Shown: piece by piece, positions 46,813-55,645 of the stretch | Position numbering within the stretch: the first letter of the stretch is position 1 | Layout: each line of letters begins with the position of its first letter | From: Streptomyces albipurpureus | GTDB taxonomy: Bacteria > Actinomycetota > Actinomycetes > Streptomycetales > Streptomycetaceae | Assembly: GCF_023701525.1 (NCBI RefSeq) | Contig: NZ_JAMQAW010000003.1 | Location: forward strand, 217,994-281,993 | Length of the DNA stretch: 64,000 nt | Direction: 5' to 3' | Translations under genes and position numbers: made by a program | Notes under the pieces: generated by a model | Databases searched by the model: none | What the model was told of the DNA's origin: nothing | The model's input: only the letters and a program-made list of their open reading frames with translations

Positions 46813-48063
46813 GTGGAGTTTGAACTGAACGACTCCCAGCGGCGCTGGCGGCAAGAGGTACGTGACTTCCTCGCCGCCCAGGTGCCACAGGAACTGCGGG
46901 ATGAACTGTGGCAGACCGGAGGCCCCGACTCCCCGGAGGGCCCCGGGCCCCATCTGCGGGTCTTCTGGAAGAAGCTGAGTGAGAAGCGCTGGTTCGGGCT
47001 CACCTGGCCGAAGGAGTACGGCGGTCTGGGGCGCGGCGCGGTCGACCAGCAGATCCTGCTCACCGAACTGGACTACGCGGGGGTCCCGGGACCTGATCTG
47101 ACGGTCACTTCGGTCGCCCCGATGATCATGGAGCACGGCACCCCGCAGAACAAGGCGGAATTCCTTCCCGGAATCGCCAAGGGCGAGATAACCGCCGCGG
47201 TCGGATACTCCGAGCCGGACGCGGGAACGGACCTGGCGAGCCTGCGCACCCAGGCCGTACTCGACGGTGATGAATGGGTGATCAACGGTTCCAAGATCTG
47301 GAACAGCCACGCCCACCACACCACCCATGAATGGCTTTGTGTCCGTACCGATCCCCTCGCCCCCAAACACCGGGGAATTTCGGTGATCATGGTTCCCATC
47401 GACACTCCGGGAATCGAGATCCGGCCGCTCATCACCTGGCGCGGCTCCCGTACGAACGAGGCGTTCTTCACCGATGTCCGGGTGCCCAGAACCCATCTCA
47501 TCGGCGAGGTGAACAAGGGCTGGCAGTACATCACCGGCGCCCTTGACCTGGAACGCGGTTTCATCGTCTTCGACGGTGAGATGCGCAGGGAGGTGGACCG
47601 GCTCATCGAACGGTGCGGGACCACCACCGCCGACGGCGTACGGCTCGCGGATCGGCCCGAGGTGCGCCGTCGGCTGGCCGAGTTGGACGCGGGTGTCGAG
47701 GTCGCCCGGCTGTTCGCCCTCGAAGCGGCATCCCAGGTCGACGAGGGAGCCATTCCCACGATCACCCTCACCACCGCGAAGATCTACACCAGCGAACTCC
47801 GGCAGAAGATCGCCGACTACGGGATGCAGATCTTCGGGGCAGCCGGTCAGCTCGATCGGCACGATCCCGACGCCCCGTTGAACGGCGCGATGGAGTGGCT
47901 CTACCGCTCCTCCGCCCGCTTCCGCTTCGCGGGCGGCACCAATGAGGTGCTGCGCGATGTCATCGCCCAACGCGGACACGGCATGCCCTCGTCCGGACGG
48001 CGCCCGAGCCGACCGGCCGACAAGACCGTAGCCGACCGCGAACTGAACGGAGCGAACCGATGA
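46813..48063 (+). CDS. Acyl-CoA dehydrogenase, alpha partner
   Basis: This 416-residue dehydrogenase has AAVGYSEPDAGTDLASLRT in the flavin loop, NGSKIWNSHAHHTTH, and a C-terminal domain ending RFRFAGGTNEVLRDVIAQRGHGMP. The last element binds FAD at subunit interfaces. It is followed by a second dehydrogenase gene overlapping by four bases, the pattern of heterotetrameric enzymes such as FadE28-FadE29 and ChsE4-type dehydrogenases acting on sterol side chains, where each pair shares one FAD. GTG 46813 has AAGGAAGG upstream. It is the first gene of an operon running to about 54486. Confidence 0.9.
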   Translation: MEFELNDSQRRWRQEVRDFLAAQVPQELRDELWQTGGPDSPEGPGPHLRVFWKKLSEKRWFGLTWPKEYGGLGRGAVDQQILLTELDYAGVPGPDLTVTSVAPMIMEHGTPQNKAEFLPGIAKGEITAAVGYSEPDAGTDLASLRTQAVLDGDEWVINGSKIWNSHAHHTTHEWLCVRTDPLAPKHRGISVIMVPIDTPGIEIRPLITWRGSRTNEAFFTDVRVPRTHLIGEVNKGWQYITGALDLERGFIVFDGEMRREVDRLIERCGTTTADGVRLADRPEVRRRLAELDAGVEVARLFALEAASQVDEGAIPTITLTTAKIYTSELRQKIADYGMQIFGAAGQLDRHDPDAPLNGAMEWLYRSSARFRFAGGTNEVLRDVIAQRGHGMPSSGRRPSRPADKTVADRELNGANR

Positions 48064-49226
48064 GAATCACGCTCACCGACGACCAGATCGAACTCCAGCG
48101 GTCGGTACGGAGTCTGTTCGCCAAGGAGTGCCCTCCGGAGCTGGTACGCGAACTGCGAGCCGACGACACGACCATGGACCCCCAGCGGCTGTGGACCTCG
48201 CTGGCGGATACGGGCATCCTCGGGCTGCCCTTCTCGGAAGATGTCGGCGGCCAGGGAGCCGGGCTCTTCGAACTCGGCCTGGTCCTTCAGGAAGCCGGCC
48301 GGGTGCTGTGTCCCACGATCGTCTACAGCACGCTCGCGTTCGGTATCACGATCGACCGGCTGGGCTCGCCCGAGCAGCGCCGCAGATGGCTGCGGTCACT
48401 GGCGGCCGGTGAGCTGAGGGCGAGTACGGCCCTGTGGAATCCATCGGACTCCGGCGACATCCGCCCCACCGTGACCGCCCGGCGCGACGGCGACACCTGG
48501 CATCTGGCGGGGACGATCGACTTCGTCCAGAACGCCGATGTCGTGGACGCGGTGCTGGTCTCCGCGCGCACCCTGCCCGAGGACGGCCCTGAGCGAACGC
48601 TCGCCTTCATCCTGACCCCCGGCCAGGACGGCTGGCGGAGTGAGCGGCACCGCACCTTCGGCCGGGACATCCAGTGCCGTGTCCACCTCGACCTCGCCGT
48701 CCACGCGGACGACGACCGGGTGATCGACCTGCTCGACGGCGGCCTGGACGAGAGCGATCTGCGCTGGGTGGCCAACGCGGTGACGGCGCTCCAGTGCATG
48801 GAGATGGTCGGCGGCGCCGCGGCCGTACTCGACCGGACCGTCGACTACGTCAAGGTCCGCGAGCAGTTCGGCCGCCCACTCGCCGGATTCCAGGCCGTCC
48901 AGCATCTGGTGGCCGACGCGCATATCGCCGTCGCCGGGGCCCGGTTGGTGGCCGCCCAGGCGTGCTGGCGGACCGCCCGCGGTGAACTCGCCGAGCGGGA
49001 GGTCGCGATCGCCAAGCTGCACAGCAACGAGGCGTACAAGCTCGCCACCCTCAACGCGCACCAGGCCCATGGGGGCATGGGATACATCCTGGAGACAGGA
49101 CTGCACATGTGGTCCGAGCGCGCGAAGACCGCCGAACTCCTCGGCGGTGCGTGGGACACCCAGATCGGGCGGCTGGAACAGGCGCTCGGACTGGTCGGTG
49201 CCCCGGCCGAGAGGACTACGCCGTGA
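48060..49226 (+). CDS. Acyl-CoA dehydrogenase, beta partner
   Basis: This 388-residue dehydrogenase is more divergent than its partner. The flavin loop reads STALWNPSDSGDIRPTV, lacking the usual TEP/SEP sequence, while the C-terminus keeps YVKVREQFGRPLAGFQAVQHLVAD and NAHQAHGGMGYILETGLHMW. One weakened and one complete site is what heteromeric dehydrogenase pairs show. It overlaps the alpha gene (ATGA) and the CoA-transferase gene (GTGA), so all three are co-translated. An alpha2beta2 enzyme for a bulky acyl-CoA is inferred. Confidence 0.87.
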   Translation: MRITLTDDQIELQRSVRSLFAKECPPELVRELRADDTTMDPQRLWTSLADTGILGLPFSEDVGGQGAGLFELGLVLQEAGRVLCPTIVYSTLAFGITIDRLGSPEQRRRWLRSLAAGELRASTALWNPSDSGDIRPTVTARRDGDTWHLAGTIDFVQNADVVDAVLVSARTLPEDGPERTLAFILTPGQDGWRSERHRTFGRDIQCRVHLDLAVHADDDRVIDLLDGGLDESDLRWVANAVTALQCMEMVGGAAAVLDRTVDYVKVREQFGRPLAGFQAVQHLVADAHIAVAGARLVAAQACWRTARGELAEREVAIAKLHSNEAYKLATLNAHQAHGGMGYILETGLHMWSERAKTAELLGGAWDTQIGRLEQALGLVGAPAERTTP

Positions 49227-50476
49227 CAGCGCGCCCGGCGCTCACGGCCGGTGGCGGACCCTCCCAGGTGTTCGACGATCTGCGGGTGCTCGACCTTTCG
49301 CGGTGGGTGGCGGGTGAGTTCTGCACCAAGACCTTCGCCGACTTCGGCGCCGATGTCATCAAGATCGAGAAGCCGGGGGAGGGCTCGCTGACCCGGCACC
49401 GGGGGCCCTACCCCGGCGATACCCACAACCCCGAGGCCAGCGCGCTCTTCCTGCACCTCAACACCAACAAGCGCTCGGTGAGCCTCGACTTCTCGACGAC
49501 CATCGGACGGCAGCTGCTGCTGGAGCTGGCGGCGAAAGCGGATCTCGTCGTCGAGTCGTTCAGACCGGGGACGCTGGAGTGCCACGGCATCGGTCCGCGC
49601 GCGCTGCACGAGGCCAACCCCCGCGCCGTCATCGTCCGTATCTCCGCCTTCGGCCAGACCGGCCGCTACCGTGACCACGAGGCCACCGGACTGGTGCTCC
49701 AGGCCATGGGCGGGCCGTTGAACGCCACGGGCGCGGCCGACCGGCCGCCCCATCGCAAGCCGGGGATGCTCGACCACTGCACCATCGGCCGGATGGCCGC
49801 CGAGGCCGCCCTCGGAGGGCTCTTCAGCGCCCGTAGATCCGGCCGGGGCTCGGTCATCGACGTCTCCGGTATGGAGGCCCTCCTCGCAGGGGCGGATCGC
49901 CGTGCCTCGTATCTGCTCACCGCCGCGTACGCGGGGATGAACGCGCCCCGAGGGGTGCGCAGTCCGCACCGGGGCGCGGCCACCTTCACCGGCTCGTTCC
50001 GGTGCCGCGACGGCCATGTGATGCTCTACGTCGCCAACCAGGTCTTCTGGAACCGGCTCGTCGATCTGGTCGCGGCCGGCGACGACGGGTTCCGCACCCG
50101 GTTCCGGGACCGCTTCAGCTTTGACTCGCCCGAGGAGCAGCGCGCGTTCCGCGACCGGGTGGAGGACTGGTTCGCGACCCGCTCCAAACACGACGTCATG
50201 GCCCATGGCCAGGCGGCGGGGATTCCGCTCACCGCGTTCCTCGATGTCGGCGAAGTCGCGGACAGCGAACACTTCCGGGGCCGGGGCTACTTCATCAAGG
50301 CCGATCACCCGGCCGTCGGTGAACTGGAGTATCTCGGCGCGCCCTGGCGGATGCGCTCGGGATGGCGGCTCCGCCGCACGGCGCCCCTGCTCGGCGAGGA
50401 CACCGCCGACGTACTCGCCGAGCTGAACACTCCCCTCGCCCCGGCGGAGGCGCCGGGCGGCGCGGAGCCGGTATGA
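49223..50476 (+). CDS. Family III CoA-transferase (CaiB/BaiF-like), first copy
   Basis: This 417-residue transferase has the N-terminal LDLSRWVAGEFCTKTFADFGADVIKIEKPGEG (the LADxGAxVIKIE hallmark, given here for location at 24-54 only). The catalytic Asp is probably Asp184 in PGMLDHCTIG. Family III enzymes move CoA between two acids without ATP. GTG 49223 overlaps the preceding stop by four bases. With the second copy downstream it may form a heterodimer, or the two may serve entry and exit of different acids. BaiF-type enzymes do this for bile acids, but the acid here is unknown. Confidence 0.88.
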   Translation: MTARPALTAGGGPSQVFDDLRVLDLSRWVAGEFCTKTFADFGADVIKIEKPGEGSLTRHRGPYPGDTHNPEASALFLHLNTNKRSVSLDFSTTIGRQLLLELAAKADLVVESFRPGTLECHGIGPRALHEANPRAVIVRISAFGQTGRYRDHEATGLVLQAMGGPLNATGAADRPPHRKPGMLDHCTIGRMAAEAALGGLFSARRSGRGSVIDVSGMEALLAGADRRASYLLTAAYAGMNAPRGVRSPHRGAATFTGSFRCRDGHVMLYVANQVFWNRLVDLVAAGDDGFRTRFRDRFSFDSPEEQRAFRDRVEDWFATRSKHDVMAHGQAAGIPLTAFLDVGEVADSEHFRGRGYFIKADHPAVGELEYLGAPWRMRSGWRLRRTAPLLGEDTADVLAELNTPLAPAEAPGGAEPV

Positions 50477-50531
50477 GCCGGCCGACCCGGCGACGGTGCT
50501 TCAAGGAATCACACACGCAAGGGAGACCGGT

Positions 50532-51806
50532 ATGACAGGCGCCCCCCTGGACGGCGTACGGATCGTCGACCTGACCGTGGTGTGGTCGGGCCCCGGGGCC
50601 ACCACGCTGCTCGGGGACCTCGGTGCGGAGGTCATTCGCGTCGAGGACCCCCGGCGCACCAGCCGGGGAGTCTCGGCACGGACCGCCGACCGCGAGGTCG
50701 GCGGCCGTGAGTACGCCACCCGCAGCTACCCGGAACGCGACCCCGGGAAGCGGCCCTACGACCGCAGCCCCATCTTCAACTGGCACGCACGCAACAAGCT
50801 GAGTGTGTCGATGTCCCTCGGCACCCCCCAGGGACACGCGGACTTCCTCCGGCTCATCGAGAAGAGCGATGTCTTCATCGAGAACAACACCAAGGGCGTC
50901 CTGGCGAAACTGGGCATCGACTACGACACCCTCAGCGCAGTCAACCCGCGGCTGATCGTCGTACGGATGCCCGCGCTGGGGCTCGACGGCCCCATGAGCG
51001 ACTACCGCGGCTACGGGCCGAACTTCAACGCCCTGGTGGGCATCCAGGCGATGGACGGCTACGCGGACGGCGACCCCACGATCGCCGGCGAGAACTACCA
51101 CATGGATGAGGCATCCCCGGCCGGTGCCGCCTTCGCCGTGCTGGCCGCCCTCTGGGAGCGCGAACGCACCGGGCGCGGCCAGCTCGTGGAGTTCGCCCAG
51201 GCCGAGAACGTGATGCACGAGATCGGGGAGTACTTCCTCGACCACCAGATGAACGACCGGGTCCCCGCCCCGGCGGGCAACAGGGACCCGCTGGTGCTCC
51301 AGGACGTTCTGCCGACCGCCGGGCCGGACGTCTGGGTCGCCCTGTCGATCCGCCACGACGCGGACTGGCGCGCGCTCGAAGGCGTGGTCGGGGCGGCTGA
51401 TTGGCTGTCCGAGGGACGCACGGGCGAACTGCGGACCCGAAACGCCGACCGTCTGCTGGAGCATCTCGCCGACTTCACCGCGCGGTACGGGGTCGACGAA
51501 CTGGTCGACCTGTTCCAGTCGGCCGGTATCCCGGCGGGTGAGGTCATGTCCGAGGCCAGGGTTCTCGCGGACCCGCATCTGGCGGACCGCGAGTGGTTCC
51601 AGACCCGCAGCCACCCCACCGTCGGCACCTACCCCTACCCGGGACACCCCTGGCGTACGGACGGCTTCGAACTGCGGTGGGGGCGCCCCGTTCCCGGGTT
51701 CGGGGAGGACAACGCGTATGTCTACAAGGACGTGCTCGGCTGCACGGACGCCGAGTACGACCAACGGGTCGCCCAGGGCCTGGTCAGCGACGAGCAGATC
51801 GTCTGA
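50532..51806 (+). CDS. Family III CoA-transferase (CaiB/BaiF-like), second copy
   Basis: This 424-residue transferase is clearly distinct from the first. It has VDLTVVWSGPGATTLLGDLGAEVIRVE at the start and a probable catalytic Asp192 in YHMDEASPAGAA. The C-terminal part has PAGEVMSEARVLADPHLADREWF, usual for the family. An insertion-like stretch with many Arg and Tyr (50-80) is longer than in many members. ATG 50532 has GGGAG upstream. It lies 55 bp after the first copy. Two different copies in one operon suggest a heteromer or two CoA exchange steps. Confidence 0.87.
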   Translation: MTGAPLDGVRIVDLTVVWSGPGATTLLGDLGAEVIRVEDPRRTSRGVSARTADREVGGREYATRSYPERDPGKRPYDRSPIFNWHARNKLSVSMSLGTPQGHADFLRLIEKSDVFIENNTKGVLAKLGIDYDTLSAVNPRLIVVRMPALGLDGPMSDYRGYGPNFNALVGIQAMDGYADGDPTIAGENYHMDEASPAGAAFAVLAALWERERTGRGQLVEFAQAENVMHEIGEYFLDHQMNDRVPAPAGNRDPLVLQDVLPTAGPDVWVALSIRHDADWRALEGVVGAADWLSEGRTGELRTRNADRLLEHLADFTARYGVDELVDLFQSAGIPAGEVMSEARVLADPHLADREWFQTRSHPTVGTYPYPGHPWRTDGFELRWGRPVPGFGEDNAYVYKDVLGCTDAEYDQRVAQGLVSDEQIV

Positions 51807-51850
51807 TGCGCGGCGCGACCAGATGACATCCCGGATCTAGCCCGGATGAA

Positions 51851-51900
51851 TCCCGACGAGTCCCGACGAGTCCCGGCAGATCACGGCAGATCACAGCAGA
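51851..51900 (+). repeat. Decaying 10-bp tandem repeat before the first MaoC gene
   Basis: Five 10-bp units are TCCCGACGAG twice, then TCCCGGCAGA, TCACGGCAGA and TCACAGCAGA. Each differs from its neighbour by a few bases, as expected of an old expansion. The last units lead directly into the ribosome site (GAGGAGAG) of the gene at 51915. Confidence 0.75.
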
Positions 51901-51914
51901 GAGGAGAGCGAACA

Positions 51915-52400
51915 GTGAGTGCGATACCCATCCCGGACGGGCACACCGAGGAACTGACCGCCCGTGTGGAGAAGAAGGAGTTCCAACGGTGGGCGGCTGC
52001 CGTCGGTGATCTCAACCCCATGTACTTCGACGAGGACTTCGCCAGGGCCAACGGCCACCGCGATGTGGTGATGCCTCCCCTGTTCCTCAGCTGTGTCACC
52101 CATCAGGCCCCGCGGCTGGACGAGCTGAGGCCGGACGGGACCCGCAGGGGCCGGGTCGGCTTCGGCCCGCTGCCCGACGAACTCGATCTGCCACCGCGCC
52201 GGATGGGCGGGGGAGAGGAGCGCTGGTACTACTCCTGCGTTCACCCGGGCGATGTCATCACCTCCCGTCGCTCCATCCGGGACATCGAGAAGAAGACCGG
52301 GCGCTCGGGGGCCTTCGTCCTGGTCACCTGGGAGAGCGTCGACCGCAACCAGTACGACGAGATCGTGGGCCGATGCGTCAGCTCCATGATCGCCCGATGA
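51915..52400 (+). CDS. MaoC-like dehydratase, N-terminal-type (FAS1-like hydratase) subunit
   Basis: This 161-residue hotdog-fold protein has the hydratase region AAAVGDLNPMYFDEDFA. The Asp of the hydratase-2 motif is kept, but the catalytic His is replaced by Tyr. Such subunits pair with a MaoC partner, as in HadA-HadB or ChsH1-ChsH2. GTG 51915 has GAGGAGAG upstream. Its partner gene starts 22 bp downstream. The pair probably hydrates a bulky enoyl-CoA made by the dehydrogenases. Confidence 0.85.
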   Translation: MSAIPIPDGHTEELTARVEKKEFQRWAAAVGDLNPMYFDEDFARANGHRDVVMPPLFLSCVTHQAPRLDELRPDGTRRGRVGFGPLPDELDLPPRRMGGGEERWYYSCVHPGDVITSRRSIRDIEKKTGRSGAFVLVTWESVDRNQYDEIVGRCVSSMIAR

Positions 52401-52422
52401 GAAGTGACGAGGAAGAGGTGAC

Positions 52423-52869
52423 ATGAGCGAGCAACGCTACTTCGAGGATGTGCGGACCGGCGACGACATCCCGGTCGCCAGCCGGACCGTCGGGCGGACC
52501 CAGCTGTTCCTTTTCAGCGCGGCCACCAACAACCCCCACCGGGTGCACTACGACACCACCTGGGCCGTCGAGGAGGAGGGGTACGCGGACATCCTGGTCC
52601 ACGGGCCCTTGCAGGCGGCCCTGATGGCACAGACCCTCACGGACTGGGCGGGACCCCGAGGGCGGCTGACCCGGATCGCCCTGCGGAACCGGGCCAGTGC
52701 CTTCCCCGACCGGGAGCTCCGCTTCACCGGCAGGGTCACGGACAAGCACGAGAGCGGCGCCGACGCACTGGTGGAGATCGAGATCCTGGAGGAGGACGGT
52801 GCGGGGCAGATCCTGATGCCGGGCACCGCCACCGTGGCGCTACCGCGCCGCACGGGCGGTGACCGCTAA
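52423..52869 (+). CDS. MaoC-like dehydratase, catalytic-type partner subunit
   Basis: This 148-residue hotdog-fold protein has the motif region SAATNNPHRVHYDTTWA. The His of the hydratase-2 motif is present, while the preceding Asp position reads Asn, a variant also seen in related two-subunit hydratases. It therefore complements the upstream subunit, which has Asp but lacks His. The ATG follows GAGGAAGAGG. It ends 2 bp before the thiolase-like gene. Enoyl-CoA hydration as a heterodimer is inferred. Confidence 0.85.
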   Translation: MSEQRYFEDVRTGDDIPVASRTVGRTQLFLFSAATNNPHRVHYDTTWAVEEEGYADILVHGPLQAALMAQTLTDWAGPRGRLTRIALRNRASAFPDRELRFTGRVTDKHESGADALVEIEILEEDGAGQILMPGTATVALPRRTGGDR

Positions 52870-52871
52870 CC

Positions 52872-54071
52872 ATGGGCCTGCGAGGAGAAGCCGCGATCAT
52901 CGGCATCGCGGAGTGGAAACCCGAGCGCCGTTCGTCCCGCCCCCGGCGGTTCACCATCGAGCAGTGGGCGGAACTCGCGCGTGACGCGCTGGAGGACGCC
53001 GGGATCGGAGCGCGTGAGGTCGACGGAATCGTCACCACCGCCGTTCAGGAGACCTCCCGGTTCGCACCCGCCACGGTCTCCGAGTATCTCGGTATCCCGG
53101 TGAACTACGGGGAGTTCGTCGACCTCGGCGGTGCCTCGGCGGCGGGAATGGTGTGGCGCGCCGCTGCCGCCGTGGAGTTGGGCATCGCCGATGTGGTCCT
53201 CTGCGCGCTACCGGGCGACCCCGTGCCCGAGCCGCCGGTGGTGAACGATGCCCCGGCCGACCCCTTCGGGGTGTCGTCCAGCGCGCTCTACGGGTCACCG
53301 CAGGCGGAGTTCGAGATCCCGTACGGAAATGTCGCACAGAACGTTCCCTACGCCATGTTCGCCCAGCGGTACGCGGCCGAGTTCGGCGATCCGACCCGAG
53401 CCATGGCCAAGATCGCCGTCGATCAGCGGACCAACGCATGTGCCCATCCGGCCGCCGTGTTCCATGGGAAGCCGATCACGATCGAGGATGTGCTGTCGAG
53501 CCCGGTGATCGCCGAGCCGCTGCGGCTGCTGGACATCGTGATGCCGTGCTCGGGTGGAGCGGCCGTGGTCGTGGCCAACGCGGACGTCGCACGCAGGGCC
53601 CGCCACCGGCCGGTCTGGGTGAAGGGCTTCGGGGAGCGGGTCGCCTTCAAGACGCCCACCTACGCGGAGAACCTGATGGAGACGGCGATCGCGCCCGCGT
53701 CCGCGCAGGCGTTCGCGATGGCGGGTGTCACCCACGCGGACATCGACATGGTGTCCGTCTACGACTGCTACACGATCACCGTCCTGATGAGCCTTGAGGA
53801 CGCTGGATTCTGTCCCAAGGGCACCGGGGCCGACTTTGTGAACAGCCGTGATCTGACCTTCCGGGGCGACTTCCCGTGCAACACCCACGGCGGCCAGCTC
53901 TCGTTCGGGCAACCCGGCAGGGCCGGCGGTATGTCCCATGTCTGCGATGCGACCCGGCAGATCCAACGCCGGTCCGGGGACAACCAGGTGTCCGACTGCG
54001 ACCGGGCGTTCGTGACCGGCAATGGCGGGATCATGAGCGAGCAGGTGGCTCTGATCCTTCAGGGCGACTGA
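52872..54071 (+). CDS. Thiolase-fold protein of the Ltp2/SCP-x group, probably an aldolase
   Basis: This 399-residue thiolase-fold protein has the second-half active-site region NTHGGQLSFGQPGRAGG and a late GNGGIMSEQ. The nucleophilic Cys of true thiolases is missing: the equivalent region reads VDLGGASAAGM, with Ser89. Ltp2 proteins have the same loss and act as retro-aldolases on hydroxyacyl-CoAs together with a DUF35 partner, which is exactly the next gene. I therefore call it an Ltp2-like aldolase rather than a ketothiolase. It removes a short piece (acetyl- or propionyl-CoA) from a side chain; the substrate is inferred only. Confidence 0.87.
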   Translation: MGLRGEAAIIGIAEWKPERRSSRPRRFTIEQWAELARDALEDAGIGAREVDGIVTTAVQETSRFAPATVSEYLGIPVNYGEFVDLGGASAAGMVWRAAAAVELGIADVVLCALPGDPVPEPPVVNDAPADPFGVSSSALYGSPQAEFEIPYGNVAQNVPYAMFAQRYAAEFGDPTRAMAKIAVDQRTNACAHPAAVFHGKPITIEDVLSSPVIAEPLRLLDIVMPCSGGAAVVVANADVARRARHRPVWVKGFGERVAFKTPTYAENLMETAIAPASAQAFAMAGVTHADIDMVSVYDCYTITVLMSLEDAGFCPKGTGADFVNSRDLTFRGDFPCNTHGGQLSFGQPGRAGGMSHVCDATRQIQRRSGDNQVSDCDRAFVTGNGGIMSEQVALILQGD

Positions 54072-54084
54072 GGAGACGACGATC

Positions 54085-54486
54085 ATGGACAAGCCACTGC
54101 CCCTTCCCACGCCCGTCTCCCAACCGTTCTGGGACGGACTGCGCGAGCACCGGATGCGTATCCAGTACTCGCCGTCGGGCGACCGGTGGGTCTTCTACCC
54201 CCGCCTCCTCGCCCCCGGGTCGCTCGCGGACGACCTCGAATGGCGCGAGGTGTCCGGGGCCGCCGCTCTCTACAGTTTCGCGGTCGCCCGCGTGCCGTCC
54301 GCCGCGGCCTGGTCCGACTCCCCGCCGCAGCTCCCCGCGATCGTCGAGCTGGCGGAGGGACCACGGCTGACCACGGAACTGGTCAATGTCGACCCGGCGG
54401 CCATCACCATCGGTATGCCGCTGCGCCCGGTGTTCTACGACGTCCCGGACGGGAACATCACACTGCTGCGCTACGAGCCGGCCTAG
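54085..54486 (+). CDS. DUF35 OB-fold protein without zinc-ribbon cysteines
   Basis: This 133-residue DUF35 protein has an N-terminal helix (PFWDGLREHRMRIQYS), a segment where most relatives carry two CxxC zinc pairs, and an OB-fold half (WREVSGAAALYSFAVAR to TTELVNVDPAAITIGMPLRPVF). No Cys is present anywhere in the protein, so the rubredoxin-like ribbon is lost. ATG 54085 has GAGGAG upstream and lies 13 bp after the Ltp2-like gene. In the mycobacterial igr operon the DUF35 part is fused to a MaoC domain and activates Ltp2; here it is free-standing. Confidence 0.87.
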   Translation: MDKPLPLPTPVSQPFWDGLREHRMRIQYSPSGDRWVFYPRLLAPGSLADDLEWREVSGAAALYSFAVARVPSAAAWSDSPPQLPAIVELAEGPRLTTELVNVDPAAITIGMPLRPVFYDVPDGNITLLRYEPA

Positions 54487-54534
54487 CCACCCACCGTAGA
54501 CCCTGTGTGCGGGCGATTTGGTCGGGTCCAACCA

Positions 54535-54563
54535 TTTACAACCGTACGTACGGTCAGTATCTT
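54535..54563 (+). promoter_or_regulatory. Promoter with operator G
   Basis: TTTACA (54535-54540) and TATCTT (54558-54563) are 17 bp apart. The spacer starts with ACCGTACGTACGGT (54541-54554), the most symmetric copy of the island motif. It is nearly identical in layout to 23679-23707 and would drive the operon at 54807 after a leader of about 240 nt. Confidence 0.75.
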
Positions 54564-54806
54564 CAGGCGGGACACCGGGGGTACTTGACGCACCGGCCCC
54601 GTCCCGCTGCGGACGAAGGCTCCGGCCGCCGGTCACGCCGCCCTGGGAGTGGGCGCGGAGCCGGAGAGCGACTCACAAGGATCGCCTCCGGCCCCTCGCC
54701 CGCCCACCGAGAAGGCCCTGAAGGTCCGGTGGGCTCGACCCAGCGTTCACCGGCGTGTGCCCTCTTGCGGCCGGCGAAGCCCCACCCTGCCTGAAAGTAG
54801 AGGAAA

Positions 54807-55619
54807 ATGCCCATCTCCCTCGCAGACCTGGCAGCGGATCTCGCTGCCGAGTCCGCCGTCGTCCGAGCGGTGGTCGCTCCTCTCGCCGAGGTCGATTGGC
54901 GCGCCGAGACCCCATCCGCCGGCTGGAGCGTCGCCGACCAGATCTCGCATCTCGCCCACTACGACGAGGTCACCGTTCTCTCCGCCACCAACGCCGACGC
55001 GTTCGTACAGATGCGGGCGAGAGTCGAGGCGAGCGGTGAGATCGATCCCGATGTCATCGCCCGGCGCTACCGCCATCTCTCCGGCGTCGAACTGCTGACC
55101 TGGTACGACCGGGCCCGCGGCGAACTGCTCTCCACCTTCCGCGAGTTGGACCCGGCCGTACGGCTTCCCTGGTTCGGGCCTTCGATGAGCGCGGCATCGC
55201 TGCTGACGGCCCGGCTGATGGAGACCTGGGCGCACGCCCAGGACATCGCCGACACCGTCGGCGCCGAGATCGCGCCGACCGACCGACTCCGCCATGTGGC
55301 CCACATCGGGGTGGGTGCGCGGGCCTTCAGCTACGCGGCCAACGGACTCAAGGCCCCGGCCGACCCGGTACGGGTCGAGTTGATCTCACCGAGCGGAGAG
55401 CTGTGGACCTGGGGCCCGGCCGCGGCCACCGACCGGGTCACCGGCACAGCGCTCGACTTCTGCTTCGCCGTCACCCAGCGGCGTCATCTCGATGACCTCT
55501 CCCTCACCGCCACCGGAGCGGCGGCCGAGGAGTGGCTGTCCATCGCCCAGGCCTTCGCGGGCGAGCCCGGCACCGGCCGGGAGCCACTGCGTACCGAAAA
55601 CGCCGTGGCCCTTTCCTGA
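54807..55619 (+). CDS. TIGR03084-family metal-binding protein (DinB/maleylpyruvate isomerase-like)
   Basis: This 270-residue protein of the DinB/MDMPI_N four-helix fold has the metal His in WSVADQISHLAHYDE and further ligands in LMETWAHAQDIAD, matching the three-His pattern. TIGR03084 proteins occur in actinobacteria near acyl-CoA catabolic genes and have no proven reaction. The ATG follows AGAGG. It starts 320 bp after DUF35 behind operator G and is followed closely by the CoA-transferase pair. A mycothiol-dependent step is possible for this fold; that is speculation. Confidence 0.82.
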   Translation: MPISLADLAADLAAESAVVRAVVAPLAEVDWRAETPSAGWSVADQISHLAHYDEVTVLSATNADAFVQMRARVEASGEIDPDVIARRYRHLSGVELLTWYDRARGELLSTFRELDPAVRLPWFGPSMSAASLLTARLMETWAHAQDIADTVGAEIAPTDRLRHVAHIGVGARAFSYAANGLKAPADPVRVELISPSGELWTWGPAAATDRVTGTALDFCFAVTQRRHLDDLSLTATGAAAEEWLSIAQAFAGEPGTGREPLRTENAVALS

Positions 55620-55645
55620 TATCCCACACCCCGGAGGACGTGACA

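Noticed and set aside
50295..51764. A 489-codon minus-strand open frame opposite the second family III CoA-transferase
   Set aside because: No motif and shadow-like composition; the plus strand encodes the full transferase.
46813..54486. Naming the operon as a cholesterol-degradation operon
   Set aside because: Gene order resembles igr, but the P450, KstR-type sites and ring-degradation genes are absent from the window, so the substrate is left open.
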